64,000 nt of DNA from Bradyrhizobium sp. Ce-3 (GCF_022835695.1 NZ_BQUV01000010.1:186001-250000), one strand, 5' to 3'; positions 34,267-43,735 are shown, counted from the stretch's first letter. Made by a program: numbers and translations. Notes: generated by a model from the letters alone, not told the origin.

Positions 34267-34445
34267 GCTGCCGGCTTGTGGTCGATCGCCGCCGTCGACG
34301 TCGCTCTGGAAGCCAATCAAAGCGCCAGACTCAGACATCAGCGGCGGCGGCCGATATCGCTTTCTCGGATGACGTGCTCGCGTGTGTGCGCGTGATCGCC
34401 AGCAGCATTATCGAGCGCTGAAATACTGACTCCAGCTAAGTCGCG

Positions 34446-35141
34446 TCATACGGTCAAATGGGTGAGAATATCCTCTCGATCGACCTCGGATGCAGCCGCA
34501 CTCAAGACGACCTCGCCATGATCCATGATCACGATGCGGTCGGCTATCCGATCGACCAGCGTCAAATTTTGTTCAACGACCAGAAATGACGCTCCGGCGT
34601 TTTTGCGCGCAACGATCAGCTCCGCCATCCGAACCACATTCTCGAATTGAACGCCTTCGGTCGGCTCGTCGATGACGATCATGTCCGATCCTTCCGCGAG
34701 GCCCCGGACCAGCGACAACAGCTTTTTCTCACCTCCGGAGAGCGTACCGGCATGCTGCCGAAGCCGTTCGGATAGTCTCGGGAACACCTGAAAGTAGCGA
34801 TCTAGATCGTCGAGCCGACGGTTCGCGCGCATCAGCGAGAGATTTTCGGCGACGGTAAGATCGTCGAATACCACCCTTTCCTGCGGACAATACGTTAACC
34901 CGACAGCGAGATTCTCTGATGGTCGCGCCCCGGTTATCTCGTGCCCCGCCAGCCGCACCGCCCCACTGAGCGGCCGCAGGAATCCACAGGCGAGTTTTGC
35001 CAGGGTGGATTTTCCGACTCCATTTCGACCGAGGAGGCACACGACTTCCCCGCGTCCGATCGAAATGCTGACATCCCGCACGACCCGCCCCGATCCATAC
35101 CCGCCGGAGATCTTTTCGATCTCGAAATAGCCGCCTGTCAC
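34446..35141 (-). CDS. Branched-chain-type ABC ATPase (LivF-like)
   Basis: This 231-residue ATPase has Walker A GRNGVGKST, signature LSGGEKKLLSLVRGL, Walker B MIVIDEPTEGV and the LivF-style end DREDILTHLTV. It overlaps the upstream fused permease/ATPase gene by four bases, forming the last gene of a minus-strand import operon. LivF-type subunits energise import of branched amino acids, urea, short amides or aromatic compounds. The amidase in the same operon favours an amide. Confidence 0.88.
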   Translation of the reverse strand: MTGGYFEIEKISGGYGSGRVVRDVSISIGRGEVVCLLGRNGVGKSTLAKLACGFLRPLSGAVRLAGHEITGARPSENLAVGLTYCPQERVVFDDLTVAENLSLMRANRRLDDLDRYFQVFPRLSERLRQHAGTLSGGEKKLLSLVRGLAEGSDMIVIDEPTEGVQFENVVRMAELIVARKNAGASFLVVEQNLTLVDRIADRIVIMDHGEVVLSAAASEVDREDILTHLTV

Positions 35142-36871
35142 CTCGAGCCTCCAACGTAGACCGCCTGAACCTCCGGGTTATGCTGGACTTCCTCGATGCT
35201 GCCGTCCGCAAGGAAGCGGCCTTGATGCAGAACGACAACGCGATCGGCAAGCCGTCGCACCAATTCCATGTCGTGCTCGATAATGATGATGCGCAAGTTG
35301 AGGTATTGCCGCGCCCACTGGATCGCCTCGATCACCGCAGACGTCTCCTCATGCGACAAGCCCGCGCACGGTTCGTCCAGCAATAGCAATCGCGGCTCGG
35401 TGATCAGTGCCATCGTGAGCTCGAGGAGCTGACGTTCGCCGTGCGAAAGAGCGGACGCCAGCTTGCCGCCTTGCTCCAGGAACTGAAAGCGTCCCCGCAT
35501 TTCTTCCAGCAACGGCGAAGTCCATCCGAACAGGCTCGGACGAAGGAGATCAAAAAGCCGCCAACGCCCGGCCCACAGCGCGACCGCCAGATTTTCATCG
35601 ATCGTCAGCTTCGGAAATACGGAGGGCGTCTGGAACTTGCGAGCCACTCCCTTGCCCGCAACAGTAGCCGGCTCGGGTCGCAGCACGTCCAGTCCATCGA
35701 TGACGATACGACCGCCGCGCTTCGGCAATACGCCTGTCATGACATTGAGTGCCGACGTTTTGCCTGCCCCGTTAGGGCCAATGACGCAGAGTACCGCTTC
35801 CTCTCCGGTCCGCACCGAGAGACCGTCGAGAATTGTCACGTCACCTACGCGTACGCGCACGTCTTCGAAGGCCACCGAGAGCGGCGACGCAGTACGCGGC
35901 TTGCTCGGCGCCTCTAGCGGGACCGGAACAGCATTGCGCCCGAGCGATAGTCGCCGCAATGGCGCAAAGAGTGTCATGAGCCCGCCGGGTAGGCGCAGCA
36001 CCACGAGGATGAAGAACAAGGCAATGACAATCTCCCACCACGGGAAACGATCGCGCAGTTCTGCCGAGAGCACACCAACGACGAGGGCGCCGATCACGGG
36101 GCCGAGCACGGTGGCCCGCCCCCCGACAGCGGCAAAAATCACAAGATCGCCGGAAAAGGCAAAGCCGGCGAGATCCGGCGTCACCAGGTTTTGCTGTGGC
36201 GCATACAGCGCACCTGCGAGCCCGGCAAGACCGCAAGCAACAGCAAATCCCGCGGCCTTGAGCAACGCAACATCATAGCCGAGGAAGGCAAGCCGGCGCT
36301 CGTTGTCGGCGATGGCTCGCCACAATACCCCGATCGGAGCGCGCACCAGATAGTCCACGCCGGCGATGCTCAGGGCCAGGACCACTGCGATGAGATGGTA
36401 GAGGTCGAGAAAGCCATCGAGGCCAGGCAGCCCCGGAATGTTGCGAAGTCCGTTGAAGCCGCCGGTGACGCTGCTCCAGCCGTTCGCTATCTGGAAAGCG
36501 GCCAGGGTCAGAGCAAGCGTCATCAATGAGAATGATGGCCCCTGCTCGAAGCGACCGCGAAAGACCAGGGCCGCGAAGGCAAAACCGAACACCGCCACGA
36601 CGACGCTGGCCGCAGGGAGAACGAGATAGGCCATTGGCGATGTGCCGAAGCCGAACAGCCCGTATGCAGTGAGGTACGCCGCGATCGCGACGAACATGCC
36701 CTGTCCGAGCGGCAGGATGCCGACTTGTCCCCAGGTCAGACCGATGCCCAACGCCGCCAGGCCATAGAGGAAATAGAGCCCAAGCTGATACGCCCAGAAC
36801 TCGCCCAGGAAGAGCGGCAGGAGGACCAGAGCCGCCAGTATCAGCGCGTTACGGACGAGGAAAGAGGCCAC
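35138..36871 (-). CDS. Fused LivM permease and LivG ATPase
   Basis: A GTG at 36871 that overlaps the end of the LivH gene by 23 bp gives about 577 residues. Residues 1-310 are a LivM permease with about ten helices (AYQLGLYFLYGLAALGIGLTWG, split here, and PVIGALVVGVLSAEL); from about 335 it is a LivG ATPase with Walker A GPNGAGKTS, signature LSHGERQLLELT and Walker B LLLLDEPCAGLS. Separate LivM and LivG genes are the usual form, as in the Liv system at 44.7-48 kb here. No stop or frameshift interrupts the join, so this is a genuine fusion. The exact start is uncertain because no good ribosome site is visible. Confidence 0.83.
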   Translation of the reverse strand: MASFLVRNALILAALVLLPLFLGEFWAYQLGLYFLYGLAALGIGLTWGQVGILPLGQGMFVAIAAYLTAYGLFGFGTSPMAYLVLPAASVVVAVFGFAFAALVFRGRFEQGPSFSLMTLALTLAAFQIANGWSSVTGGFNGLRNIPGLPGLDGFLDLYHLIAVVLALSIAGVDYLVRAPIGVLWRAIADNERRLAFLGYDVALLKAAGFAVACGLAGLAGALYAPQQNLVTPDLAGFAFSGDLVIFAAVGGRATVLGPVIGALVVGVLSAELRDRFPWWEIVIALFFILVVLRLPGGLMTLFAPLRRLSLGRNAVPVPLEAPSKPRTASPLSVAFEDVRVRVGDVTILDGLSVRTGEEAVLCVIGPNGAGKTSALNVMTGVLPKRGGRIVIDGLDVLRPEPATVAGKGVARKFQTPSVFPKLTIDENLAVALWAGRWRLFDLLRPSLFGWTSPLLEEMRGRFQFLEQGGKLASALSHGERQLLELTMALITEPRLLLLDEPCAGLSHEETSAVIEAIQWARQYLNLRIIIIEHDMELVRRLADRVVVLHQGRFLADGSIEEVQHNPEVQAVYVGGSR

Positions 36872-37703
36872 GGGGTCGCTGCCACAGAAAGAGGATGGAG
36901 AGAAAGAGCATGGCAAGATAGGCCGTGGTCGGATTGACGGTGGCCGAGAGCACGCTCTGCAAACCACCGATAATGCCGGCACCGGCGAACAAGCCCGCAA
37001 CGGTGCCCATTCCGCCGACCACGAGCGCGAAAAACGAGTTCACGATGAACGCCAACCCCATGAACGGCTCGACCGGTGTCAGCGGCGCGATCATCACACC
37101 GGCGATACCCGCCATGGCAGTGCCGGTGACGAACGTGTTCCGGGCCAGTTCTCGTGTCTTGATGCCGACCGCCTCCGCCAATACCGGGTTGCCGACCATG
37201 GCACGTATCCGTGCTCCGGTCGGCGCCCGGCGATACCAGAGAAACAAGCCGGCCAGCACAGATGCCGAAACGCCCATCAGCACCAATCGATAAGTCGGAT
37301 ATGCTTCGCCAAAGAAATTCAATGAGCCGACGACGGGGATTTCGACGCTGCGATATCCACGGCCGAAGCCCAACTCGACGAGCTTGCGAAGCAACAACCC
37401 TAATCCCCAGGTTGCGAGCAGCGTCTCAAACGGTTCGTAACGCAATGGCCTGATAAGGAAACGCTCCACCACAAGACCGATGATGCCGCACACGCCCGCA
37501 GCCGCTGGGACCGCAAGCACATACGGCAGCCCCGACTTTTGCACCACATAGGCAGTATACGCGCCTATCATGATGAACTCCCCATGGGCGATGTTGAGCA
37601 CATTCAACAAGCCCATCACCACGGCCAGGCCGAGGACGATGATGGCGAGGATCAGGACTTCATAGACGACGTTGATGACCTGCGTCAGGAGAAGCGTTTC
37701 CAT
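36849..37703 (-). CDS. Branched-chain-type ABC permease (LivH-like)
   Basis: This 284-residue polytopic permease begins METLLLTQVINVVYEVLI, has the conserved NIAHGEFIMIGAYTAYV and GGMGTVAGLFAGAGIIGGLQSV segments, and ends FLWQRPRGLFPRP. These are LivH/UrtB hallmarks. It lies 15 bp after the binding-protein gene and overlaps the fused LivM-LivG gene. It is part of the LuxR-amidase-importer operon on the minus strand. Confidence 0.9.
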   Translation of the reverse strand: METLLLTQVINVVYEVLILAIIVLGLAVVMGLLNVLNIAHGEFIMIGAYTAYVVQKSGLPYVLAVPAAAGVCGIIGLVVERFLIRPLRYEPFETLLATWGLGLLLRKLVELGFGRGYRSVEIPVVGSLNFFGEAYPTYRLVLMGVSASVLAGLFLWYRRAPTGARIRAMVGNPVLAEAVGIKTRELARNTFVTGTAMAGIAGVMIAPLTPVEPFMGLAFIVNSFFALVVGGMGTVAGLFAGAGIIGGLQSVLSATVNPTTAYLAMLFLSILFLWQRPRGLFPRP

Positions 37704-37718
37704 GCTCGTCGGAGCTCG

Positions 37719-38900
37719 TCACGTGCAGGACTGCTGGGTCGGAACAGCCGAGAACGTATCGATCACGGTGAACTTCGTTCCATCACATCGAGCGAGGAAA
37801 ATGTTCTTCGTGGTGTGACGCTTCGTCATCGTCATCGGTCCGCTCGGCGTCTCGAACGAGATTCCCTCAGCCGCGGCAGCGAACTCCTTGGCACCGAGCG
37901 ACTTCGATTTTGCAGCCACAGCGGATGCGAAAATGAAGGCATCGTAGAGGCCTTTGGAAATCGTGCATTGCTGCGGCGCCTTGTCGCCATACTTCTTGGC
38001 GAGTTCGCCGATGAACGTCTTGTTCTCCGGCAGATCGATGTCGGCAAAGTAGCCGAGGCTCGAGTAGAGATTCTTGCTGGCGTCCTTCCCGATGCCCATC
38101 AGGGTGTTTTCCTCGAGCAGGCAGGACAGCCGGACGATGTCGTCGGACAGGTTGAAATCGGCGAAGGTTCGATTGAAGTTGACGTTGTCGCCACCGACCA
38201 GCGTTTGCAGCACGACGGAAGGCTTCTCGGCCTTGATCTTGGCTACGGTGTTCTCGAACTTGTTCGGCGCGCCGAGCGGATAGTAGTCCTCCGCCACGAC
38301 CTTGCCACCGATCTCGCCGATATATTTCTTGGCCTTCTCGTTCGTCGTGCGGGCCCAGACGTAGTCGTTTCCGACCAGATAGAAGGTCTTTCCCTTCGCG
38401 AATTCGAGCAGCTTCGGCAACGTCTTCTGCAGTTCCTGCTCAGGCACTTCACCGAGGAAATAAACGTTCGGCGAGCAATCGTCTCCCTCGAAGACCGGCG
38501 TGTAAACGTACGGGAGTTTACCCTTGACGACGTTTTCGACGCCCTGTCGCACTGCGCTATCATGCGAGCCGAAGATCATCTCGACCTTGTCGCTCAACAT
38601 CAGCTTGACGGCACTCTTCGCCACCTCTGCCGGCGATGCGCCAGCGTCGGCAAACACGATGGCGACCTGGCGGCCGAGGATTCCGCCCTTGGCATTCACG
38701 GTCGCGGCGCCCAGTTCTGCGGCGGCGCGTTGTGCAGGACCGAACAGCGCGGCAGGTCCCGAATCGGCGACAAGCACGCCGATCTTGAGCACATCCGCCG
38801 CCATGGCTGGGCGAAGGATCGCGGGCGCGCCGATCGCCAGAGCACCTGCGCTCGCAGCACGAACGAAATTCCGACGGGTCAATTTGAACGATGTGAGCAT
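37719..38900 (-). CDS. Branched-chain-type substrate-binding protein, Tat-like signal
   Basis: The ATG at 38900, preceded by GGAGG, gives 393 residues. The leader has a twin-arginine-like motif (TRRNFVRAASAGALAIG) and cleavage near AMA-ADVLK. The mature protein is a type I periplasmic-binding fold with IGVLVADSGPAALFGPAQRAA and KGGILGRQVAIVFAD. This subgroup resembles FmdD/AmiC/UrtA, which bind short-chain amides or urea. The amidase gene directly upstream in the same operon supports an amide ligand. Substrate is inferred. Confidence 0.87.
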   Translation of the reverse strand: MLTSFKLTRRNFVRAASAGALAIGAPAILRPAMAADVLKIGVLVADSGPAALFGPAQRAAAELGAATVNAKGGILGRQVAIVFADAGASPAEVAKSAVKLMLSDKVEMIFGSHDSAVRQGVENVVKGKLPYVYTPVFEGDDCSPNVYFLGEVPEQELQKTLPKLLEFAKGKTFYLVGNDYVWARTTNEKAKKYIGEIGGKVVAEDYYPLGAPNKFENTVAKIKAEKPSVVLQTLVGGDNVNFNRTFADFNLSDDIVRLSCLLEENTLMGIGKDASKNLYSSLGYFADIDLPENKTFIGELAKKYGDKAPQQCTISKGLYDAFIFASAVAAKSKSLGAKEFAAAAEGISFETPSGPMTMTKRHTTKNIFLARCDGTKFTVIDTFSAVPTQQSCT

Positions 38901-38941
38901 CTTTTCCTCCAATTATCGCATCCACTGTGTCGGCAATCGAT

Positions 38942-40351
38942 TCACGGTAACGGCGGTGCCGGGAACAGGCTCTCCAGTGCAATGGCAAGAGAGAGCAGAT
39001 CTCGATCGCGCCCTGCGGGAGCATCGAATTCGAGACCGATCGGCAATCCGCTCCGGGTGAGCCCGACGGGAAGGCTGATGCCGGGAATTCCCGCGTTGCT
39101 TCCCGGATCCGTATTGCGCACCACCGTCGGAAAGGTGGGAACGGCGCGTCCATTGAGGATCACGGTTTCGTCTTCACCGATGAGTGGCGCCGGCACGGGC
39201 GCCGTCGGGAAGACAATGGCGTCAACTCGATGGTTGGAAAAGCAGGCTCGATAGAGAGAAATGAGCTTCGGCCGATGAACCTCGATCGCGTCGCGATAGG
39301 CTCGCTCGGAGATCGCCGTTGCCGGGTCCAGCAGCGGCCTCAGAATGGTCTTGACGTCGGGACTCGCGGCTTCCGCCACGATCTCTGCGAAGCGTTTAGC
39401 AACGCCTTCGCCTTCCAGATACCGGTCCAAGTCCCGCTTCGCTTCATACAAGGCGACTGTAAATGAAACAGCCTCATCGACTGCGGCAATTTCCGGCAGA
39501 TCGACGTCGACCAGGACAACGCCCGCATGCTTCAGCGCTTCGAGCGCGGATTCGCATATGCGGGACGTTTCCTCCTCAAGATCCTCCCAGAAGAATCCCC
39601 GCGGCACGCCGATGCGAAAGCCGGACAGCCGCGTCACCGGCATCGGATCTCGCTCGCCCGTGACGGCGGCGTCCAACGCGGCAAGGTCAGCCGCCTTGCG
39701 CGCGAGGGGACCAGCCGTGTCCCGTGTCGATGAGATCGGAACGATGCCAGCCTGAGGCCACCTCAGCAGGGTTGGCCGAAACCCCATCACCCCGCAGAAA
39801 GCGGCTGGAACGCGGACTGATCCGCCGGTGTCCGAGCCTATACTGGCCGGAACGATGCGCGCGCCGACGGCTGCGGCAGAACCGCCGCTCGAGCCTCCAG
39901 GCACGTGACGGTGACCGAATGGATTCTTGATGGCGCCGAAGGCTGAATTGTTCGAGGTGATTCCAAATGCCAACTCGTGCATTCCGACCTTGCCGAAGGG
40001 GATCGCGCCCGCCGCTTTCAGGGCGCTGACCACCGGCGCATCTGCCCGCGGCCGGTGTTCGCGCAGACCGGGCGTTCCGGCAGTGGTCGGCATGTCGGCA
40101 GTATTGATGTTGTCCTTCAGTGCAATCGGCACCCCGTGCAACGACCCAAGCTGCTGACCGGCCTGTCTCTGCTGGTCGGCGCGGCGAGCCGCGGCCATGA
40201 CTTGGTCCGGCTCGAGAGTCATGAATGCATTCAGGGAAGAATGCGTGTGCGCCCGCTCCAGGAGTGCCGCTGCAAGGCCCTCCGCCGTGAGGTCTCCCGA
40301 GCGGATCGCGGCAGCGGCCTCCACCACACCCAGTTCGTGCAGATTGTTCAT
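38942..40351 (-). CDS. Amidase-signature hydrolase in the amide import operon
   Basis: The ATG at 40351 gives 469 residues with the Ser-cisSer-Lys triad K79 (PIALKDNINTAD), S154 (PGGSSGGSAAA) and S178 (GSDTGGSVRVPAA). It lies 41 bp before the binding-protein start, and downstream of a LuxR-type regulator gene, all on the minus strand. It likely hydrolyses the amide brought in by the linked importer to acid plus ammonia. It differs from the amidase at 20.4 kb and has no GatC-like partner. Confidence 0.88.
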   Translation of the reverse strand: MNNLHELGVVEAAAAIRSGDLTAEGLAAALLERAHTHSSLNAFMTLEPDQVMAAARRADQQRQAGQQLGSLHGVPIALKDNINTADMPTTAGTPGLREHRPRADAPVVSALKAAGAIPFGKVGMHELAFGITSNNSAFGAIKNPFGHRHVPGGSSGGSAAAVGARIVPASIGSDTGGSVRVPAAFCGVMGFRPTLLRWPQAGIVPISSTRDTAGPLARKAADLAALDAAVTGERDPMPVTRLSGFRIGVPRGFFWEDLEEETSRICESALEALKHAGVVLVDVDLPEIAAVDEAVSFTVALYEAKRDLDRYLEGEGVAKRFAEIVAEAASPDVKTILRPLLDPATAISERAYRDAIEVHRPKLISLYRACFSNHRVDAIVFPTAPVPAPLIGEDETVILNGRAVPTFPTVVRNTDPGSNAGIPGISLPVGLTRSGLPIGLEFDAPAGRDRDLLSLAIALESLFPAPPLP

Positions 40352-40492
40352 CGCCCGCTCTCGAATGATGCTTCTGAGGGACGATGAGTAGGATGCCCGC
40401 GCCAACGGCGGTATCAACAGAAATGTGGAGCCGCCCCTTCGCCGCAATGCAACATCGAGGCAGCGGCGACGAAGTAGCCGGAGACACCCCGC

Positions 40493-41221
40493 CTAGCTGT
40501 TGGCCTTCTCGCGCACGACCGTGGCGGCAAGTTCAGCCCGGTTGGCGCAACAGCGCTTCCGCATGGCATTGTTGATATGAGTGCGCACGGTCGCGAAGCC
40601 GATATTGAGCAGCCGCGCGATGTCCCGGTCCGTGCAGCCGCGAGCGATCAGGTCGGCAACATCCGTTTCCCGTGGTGTCAGATCCTCGTAGCGATGTATC
40701 GCGCGCAACATCGCGCCTCGCAAAAACGGCTCAAGACCGGTCAGAAGATCGATCTCGCGACTTTCGAAATCAGGTCGCGACGCCGCACGCCAAATCCGAA
40801 GGTCTCCGAGGTCGCGGTGGCCGTCGAAAACATACATGTTGACCCCGTGGTGAAGACCATCGCGCGCCAGGAAGTCGTTGTAGAACTCGGTGCGCACCAT
40901 GTCGCGCCGGGACAGCACCTCCTCGACGAACGATGCGCGCCGACGCTGACGAAGCTGAGCCGTCATCGGATCATGAAATTGATACCAGTCGTCATAACGC
41001 TTCAGATTCTGCGGATCCATGTTGAATGCGACGCCGTGCTGGAAATGCTGAGCATCCGGATGCCAGATATACGATGCTCCGAAATCAGCGCGCAGCAGCC
41101 GAAGCAGATCGGGCAATATTGCCCGTCTCAGGTCGGCACCCGGCTCCATCCGCTCGAGCCGCACGACGATGTCACCGAATAGCTTCAGATCTTGCGAGCT
41201 GACGTCACGGACGTGCACCAT
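40493..41221 (-). CDS. LuxR-family transcriptional regulator
   Basis: The ATG at 41221 after GGGAGGAGGGACAATCG gives 242 residues. The C-terminal GerE HTH is clear (LTPRETDVADLIARG and DIARLLNIGFATVRTHINNAM, about 175-235). The N-terminal 160 residues look GAF/autoinducer-like but lack the obvious Trp/Tyr/Asp set of acyl-homoserine-lactone receptors, so a small-molecule amide or metabolite is a more likely ligand. No luxI-like gene is adjacent. It leads the amidase/importer operon and may regulate it. Confidence 0.85.
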   Translation of the reverse strand: MVHVRDVSSQDLKLFGDIVVRLERMEPGADLRRAILPDLLRLLRADFGASYIWHPDAQHFQHGVAFNMDPQNLKRYDDWYQFHDPMTAQLRQRRRASFVEEVLSRRDMVRTEFYNDFLARDGLHHGVNMYVFDGHRDLGDLRIWRAASRPDFESREIDLLTGLEPFLRGAMLRAIHRYEDLTPRETDVADLIARGCTDRDIARLLNIGFATVRTHINNAMRKRCCANRAELAATVVREKANS

Positions 41222-41394
41222 CGATTGTCCCTCCTCCCAGGTGACCGTGCAAGTTTCTTGCCACCATAAGGGGAGCTGCCGAGAGCACAAAGGGATTAAT
41301 TCGGGACGGCCGACAGCATCCGACTGGCGGCTCGGCTTACGGACTGGGCGCCACCGGATCAGTCCGGTTTACAGCGAGACCAGCTCAGGGTGAT

Positions 41395-41415
41395 GCCCTC
41401 GTGGTCGTCGAGGGC
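41395..41415. terminator. 7-bp stem hairpin after the second nitrilase gene
   Basis: The arms GCCCTCG (41395-41401) and CGAGGGC (41409-41415) flank a 7-base loop, 32 bp past the nitrilase stop. On the plus strand GTTTTCTT follows, while the minus strand, where the genes lie, lacks a U-tract. It probably ends the nitrilase operon or stabilises its 3' end. Confidence 0.45.
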
Positions 41416-41446
41416 GTTTTCTTCCAGGCCGCCGTGCGCGCCGCTC

Positions 41447-42361
41447 TCAGACGGCCGATTGCGACGCCAGCGCGGGAATCGGCGACAGCGGATCCGGGTC
41501 GAACGGGCGGCGGACCTTCGACAGATCGATCGTCGCAATCAGGAGGCCGTCCTCGTCGTGGCCGAGCGGCGCCACAACATCCTGGCCGTCGGGTCCGAAA
41601 ATGTGGGTTGCCCCGCCGCCGCTGCTGATCATCCGGGCGCGCTCCGGCGTGTCGGAGAACTCCTTCTGCAACGCGGCGCCGATCACCTGGGTCGGCGCGA
41701 GCACGAACATCCCGCCCTCCGCGGCATACCCGCTGGTCGCGTTCATGTTGACCTTGGCGCTCATCGGGATGTTCTCCGGCACCAGACCGAAAGCCGGCCA
41801 CGCCGCGACGTGGATTTGTTCGTTGAGCCCGAGCATGATGTGGCGCAGCAATGGACGCTTGTGCTCCGAGCAGTTCAGCGCCCCGATCGTGCCGACGTTC
41901 GTATCCACCACGATCAGGTTGGTGTTGGGATCGCCTGCTGCGTAGAAGGTACCTTCGGCGTTGGATGGCTTCAGCTTGCGCCGTGCGAGGATGGTCTTCC
42001 CTGATTCATCGATGATCCACTGCGCGATGAAGATGCGGCCTTCCGCGTCACGTTCGCTGACGCCGAGCACGACCATGATGCCATGCTCTCGTGCCGCGGC
42101 GGCGATACGCTTATGTTCCGGGCCACCATGCTCAGCCGAGTTCTTGATATAGGTACGTCTGTAATCGGCTTGCCATTGCTCATCCCCGAGCCACAGGAAC
42201 ACGGGATAGCCCGGAAGCCAGACCTCCGGAAACGCGATGACCCGAGCGCCTTTCCGGGCAGCTTCTGCGATCAGGGTGATGGTCTTCTCGGTGGTGGCGG
42301 CCAGGTCAAACCATACCGGTTCACTCTGGACGGCCGCCACGGTGATGCTTCCTTCTCTCAT
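41447..42361 (-). CDS. Nitrilase-family carbon-nitrogen hydrolase with C-S-E active site
   Basis: The ATG at 42361 gives 304 residues, shorter than typical nitrilases of 330-360. The Glu-Lys-Cys triad is E46 (FPEVWLPGYP), K129 (ARRKLKPS) and C164 (ALNCSEHKRP). The residue after the cysteine is Ser where most nitrilases have Trp. Nitrilase-like text such as GYPVFLWLGDEQW and LNEQIHVAAWPAFGL supports a nitrilase or cyanide-hydratase rather than a beta-ureidopropionase. It ends an operon of a Liv importer, a second nitrilase and a mandelate-type dehydrogenase. It may act on a different nitrile or on the amide by-product. Confidence 0.85.
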   Translation of the reverse strand: MREGSITVAAVQSEPVWFDLAATTEKTITLIAEAARKGARVIAFPEVWLPGYPVFLWLGDEQWQADYRRTYIKNSAEHGGPEHKRIAAAAREHGIMVVLGVSERDAEGRIFIAQWIIDESGKTILARRKLKPSNAEGTFYAAGDPNTNLIVVDTNVGTIGALNCSEHKRPLLRHIMLGLNEQIHVAAWPAFGLVPENIPMSAKVNMNATSGYAAEGGMFVLAPTQVIGAALQKEFSDTPERARMISSGGGATHIFGPDGQDVVAPLGHDEDGLLIATIDLSKVRRPFDPDPLSPIPALASQSAV

Positions 42362-42532
42362 TGCAATGTCCTTCACGTTCCGTCGCAGACTGGAGGAATT
42401 TCCGTCAAACTCTAGATTGCCGTTCCATCCCCCGGATATGCTCGATGAGCATATCCTTCCCACCGTCATTCTTGCTTCGGGCGCGGCCAGCGGCGCGTCT
42501 GCTTTGACGCCGGCGCGACGGTGTGTGGCTCC

Positions 42533-43651
42533 TCATAATTGGATGAACTGGCTGTCAAGACGTGCGGCCTCTGGACAGCCGATAAGTGCCAGCGTCGTAT
42601 CGAGTTCGGCAGTGAGGATTTCAAGCACGTGACGAGCCCCTTCTTCGCCGGCAGCGGCGAGCCCATAAAGGATGGCACGTCCCAACAACACCGCCTTGGC
42701 ACCGAGCGCCAACGCCTTAACCGCATCTGCTCCGCGGCGTATGCCGCCATCGACGAGGAGTGGCATCGCAGTCTGATCCGACATTTGCGCTAACAAATCT
42801 ATGGGCGCCTGAACGTCCTCGATCTGCCTTCCTCCATGATTGGACAGAACGACGGCATCAACGCCAAGTTCCCGGCATCGACTTGCGTCGGCCGGAGTCA
42901 TAATGCCCTTCACTATGAGCGTACTCGGCCAGGCGTCGCGGAGCGCCTGAAGATCCTGCCAGCTGAAGCTGGCATCCATCTGCCGACGCATCAAGGCGGC
43001 TTGTGCGTTCACGTCGGTTGCCTCAGGGCTGGCAAAATTCGCGAGCTGGGGCAACCCATGGCGGATTTGCCTGAGCGCCCACCCTGGATGAGTTACGGCG
43101 TCCAGAACCGATCGGGGAGTCTGGCGGAACGGAATCGCAAACCCATTTCGCAGATCACGCTCCCTTTTGCCATTCACCGCGACATCAACGGTGAGGACCA
43201 GCACATGGTAACCCGCATCTTTGGCCCTGCGGACAAGCTGCTGCGCCAGATCTCGCTGCACGACGTAAAGCTGAAACCAAAGATCACCGCCCGCCCGCTC
43301 CGCCACGTCCTCAATTGTCGCGTTTGATGCAGTCGAAAGTACAAACGGGATCCCCGCACTGCGAGCGGCCCGGGCTAGCGCAACATCGCCGTCAGGCCAC
43401 AGAGCGCCGTTCAGGCCTGTCGGTGCGACCACAAAGGGCGTTGGAAGCGACCGTCCGAATAGAGATACCGACGAACTGCGCTGGCTGACATCGACAAGGC
43501 GCCGAGGAGCAAGCTTTATCGCCGCAAAAGCTCCAAGATTTCGGTGCAAACCACGTTCGCTTTCGGCTCCCCCATCGAGATAGTCGAACACCATTTTTGG
43601 AAGGCGACGCTTAGCCAGGCTTCGATAGTCGTCTACGCTAATCGGGGTCAC
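42533..43651 (-). CDS. mdlB: FMN-dependent alpha-hydroxyacid dehydrogenase, mandelate dehydrogenase type
   Basis: This 372-residue enzyme is in the lactate oxidase/(S)-mandelate dehydrogenase family. The active-site set is intact: Y24, Y129, D156, K248, catalytic H272 and R275 (VLSNHGGRQIED), with FMN-binding GGIRRGADAVKALALGA. It would oxidise an aromatic 2-hydroxy acid to the 2-oxo acid. A stretch at about 175-225 (PRSVLDAVTHPGWALRQIRH) occupies the place of the membrane-binding loop of MdlB. It sits between two nitrilase genes, so its substrate is most simply the hydroxy acid made from a cyanohydrin, mandelate or 4-hydroxymandelate. The symbol is assigned by context. Confidence 0.82.
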   Translation of the reverse strand: MTPISVDDYRSLAKRRLPKMVFDYLDGGAESERGLHRNLGAFAAIKLAPRRLVDVSQRSSSVSLFGRSLPTPFVVAPTGLNGALWPDGDVALARAARSAGIPFVLSTASNATIEDVAERAGGDLWFQLYVVQRDLAQQLVRRAKDAGYHVLVLTVDVAVNGKRERDLRNGFAIPFRQTPRSVLDAVTHPGWALRQIRHGLPQLANFASPEATDVNAQAALMRRQMDASFSWQDLQALRDAWPSTLIVKGIMTPADASRCRELGVDAVVLSNHGGRQIEDVQAPIDLLAQMSDQTAMPLLVDGGIRRGADAVKALALGAKAVLLGRAILYGLAAAGEEGARHVLEILTAELDTTLALIGCPEAARLDSQFIQL

Positions 43652-43735
43652 TGCAAGACCTCAAGCCACGCCGTTCTTGTCATAAGGGCAACCCCACACG
43701 GTTCTCCGCAAGTCGACCAATATCGCGTAGACCGT

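Noticed and set aside
34287-34349. Inverted pair CGCCGCCG and CGGCGGCG between convergent genes as a terminator
   Set aside because: The arms are simple GC repeats separated by about 47 bases, so a stable specific hairpin is doubtful.
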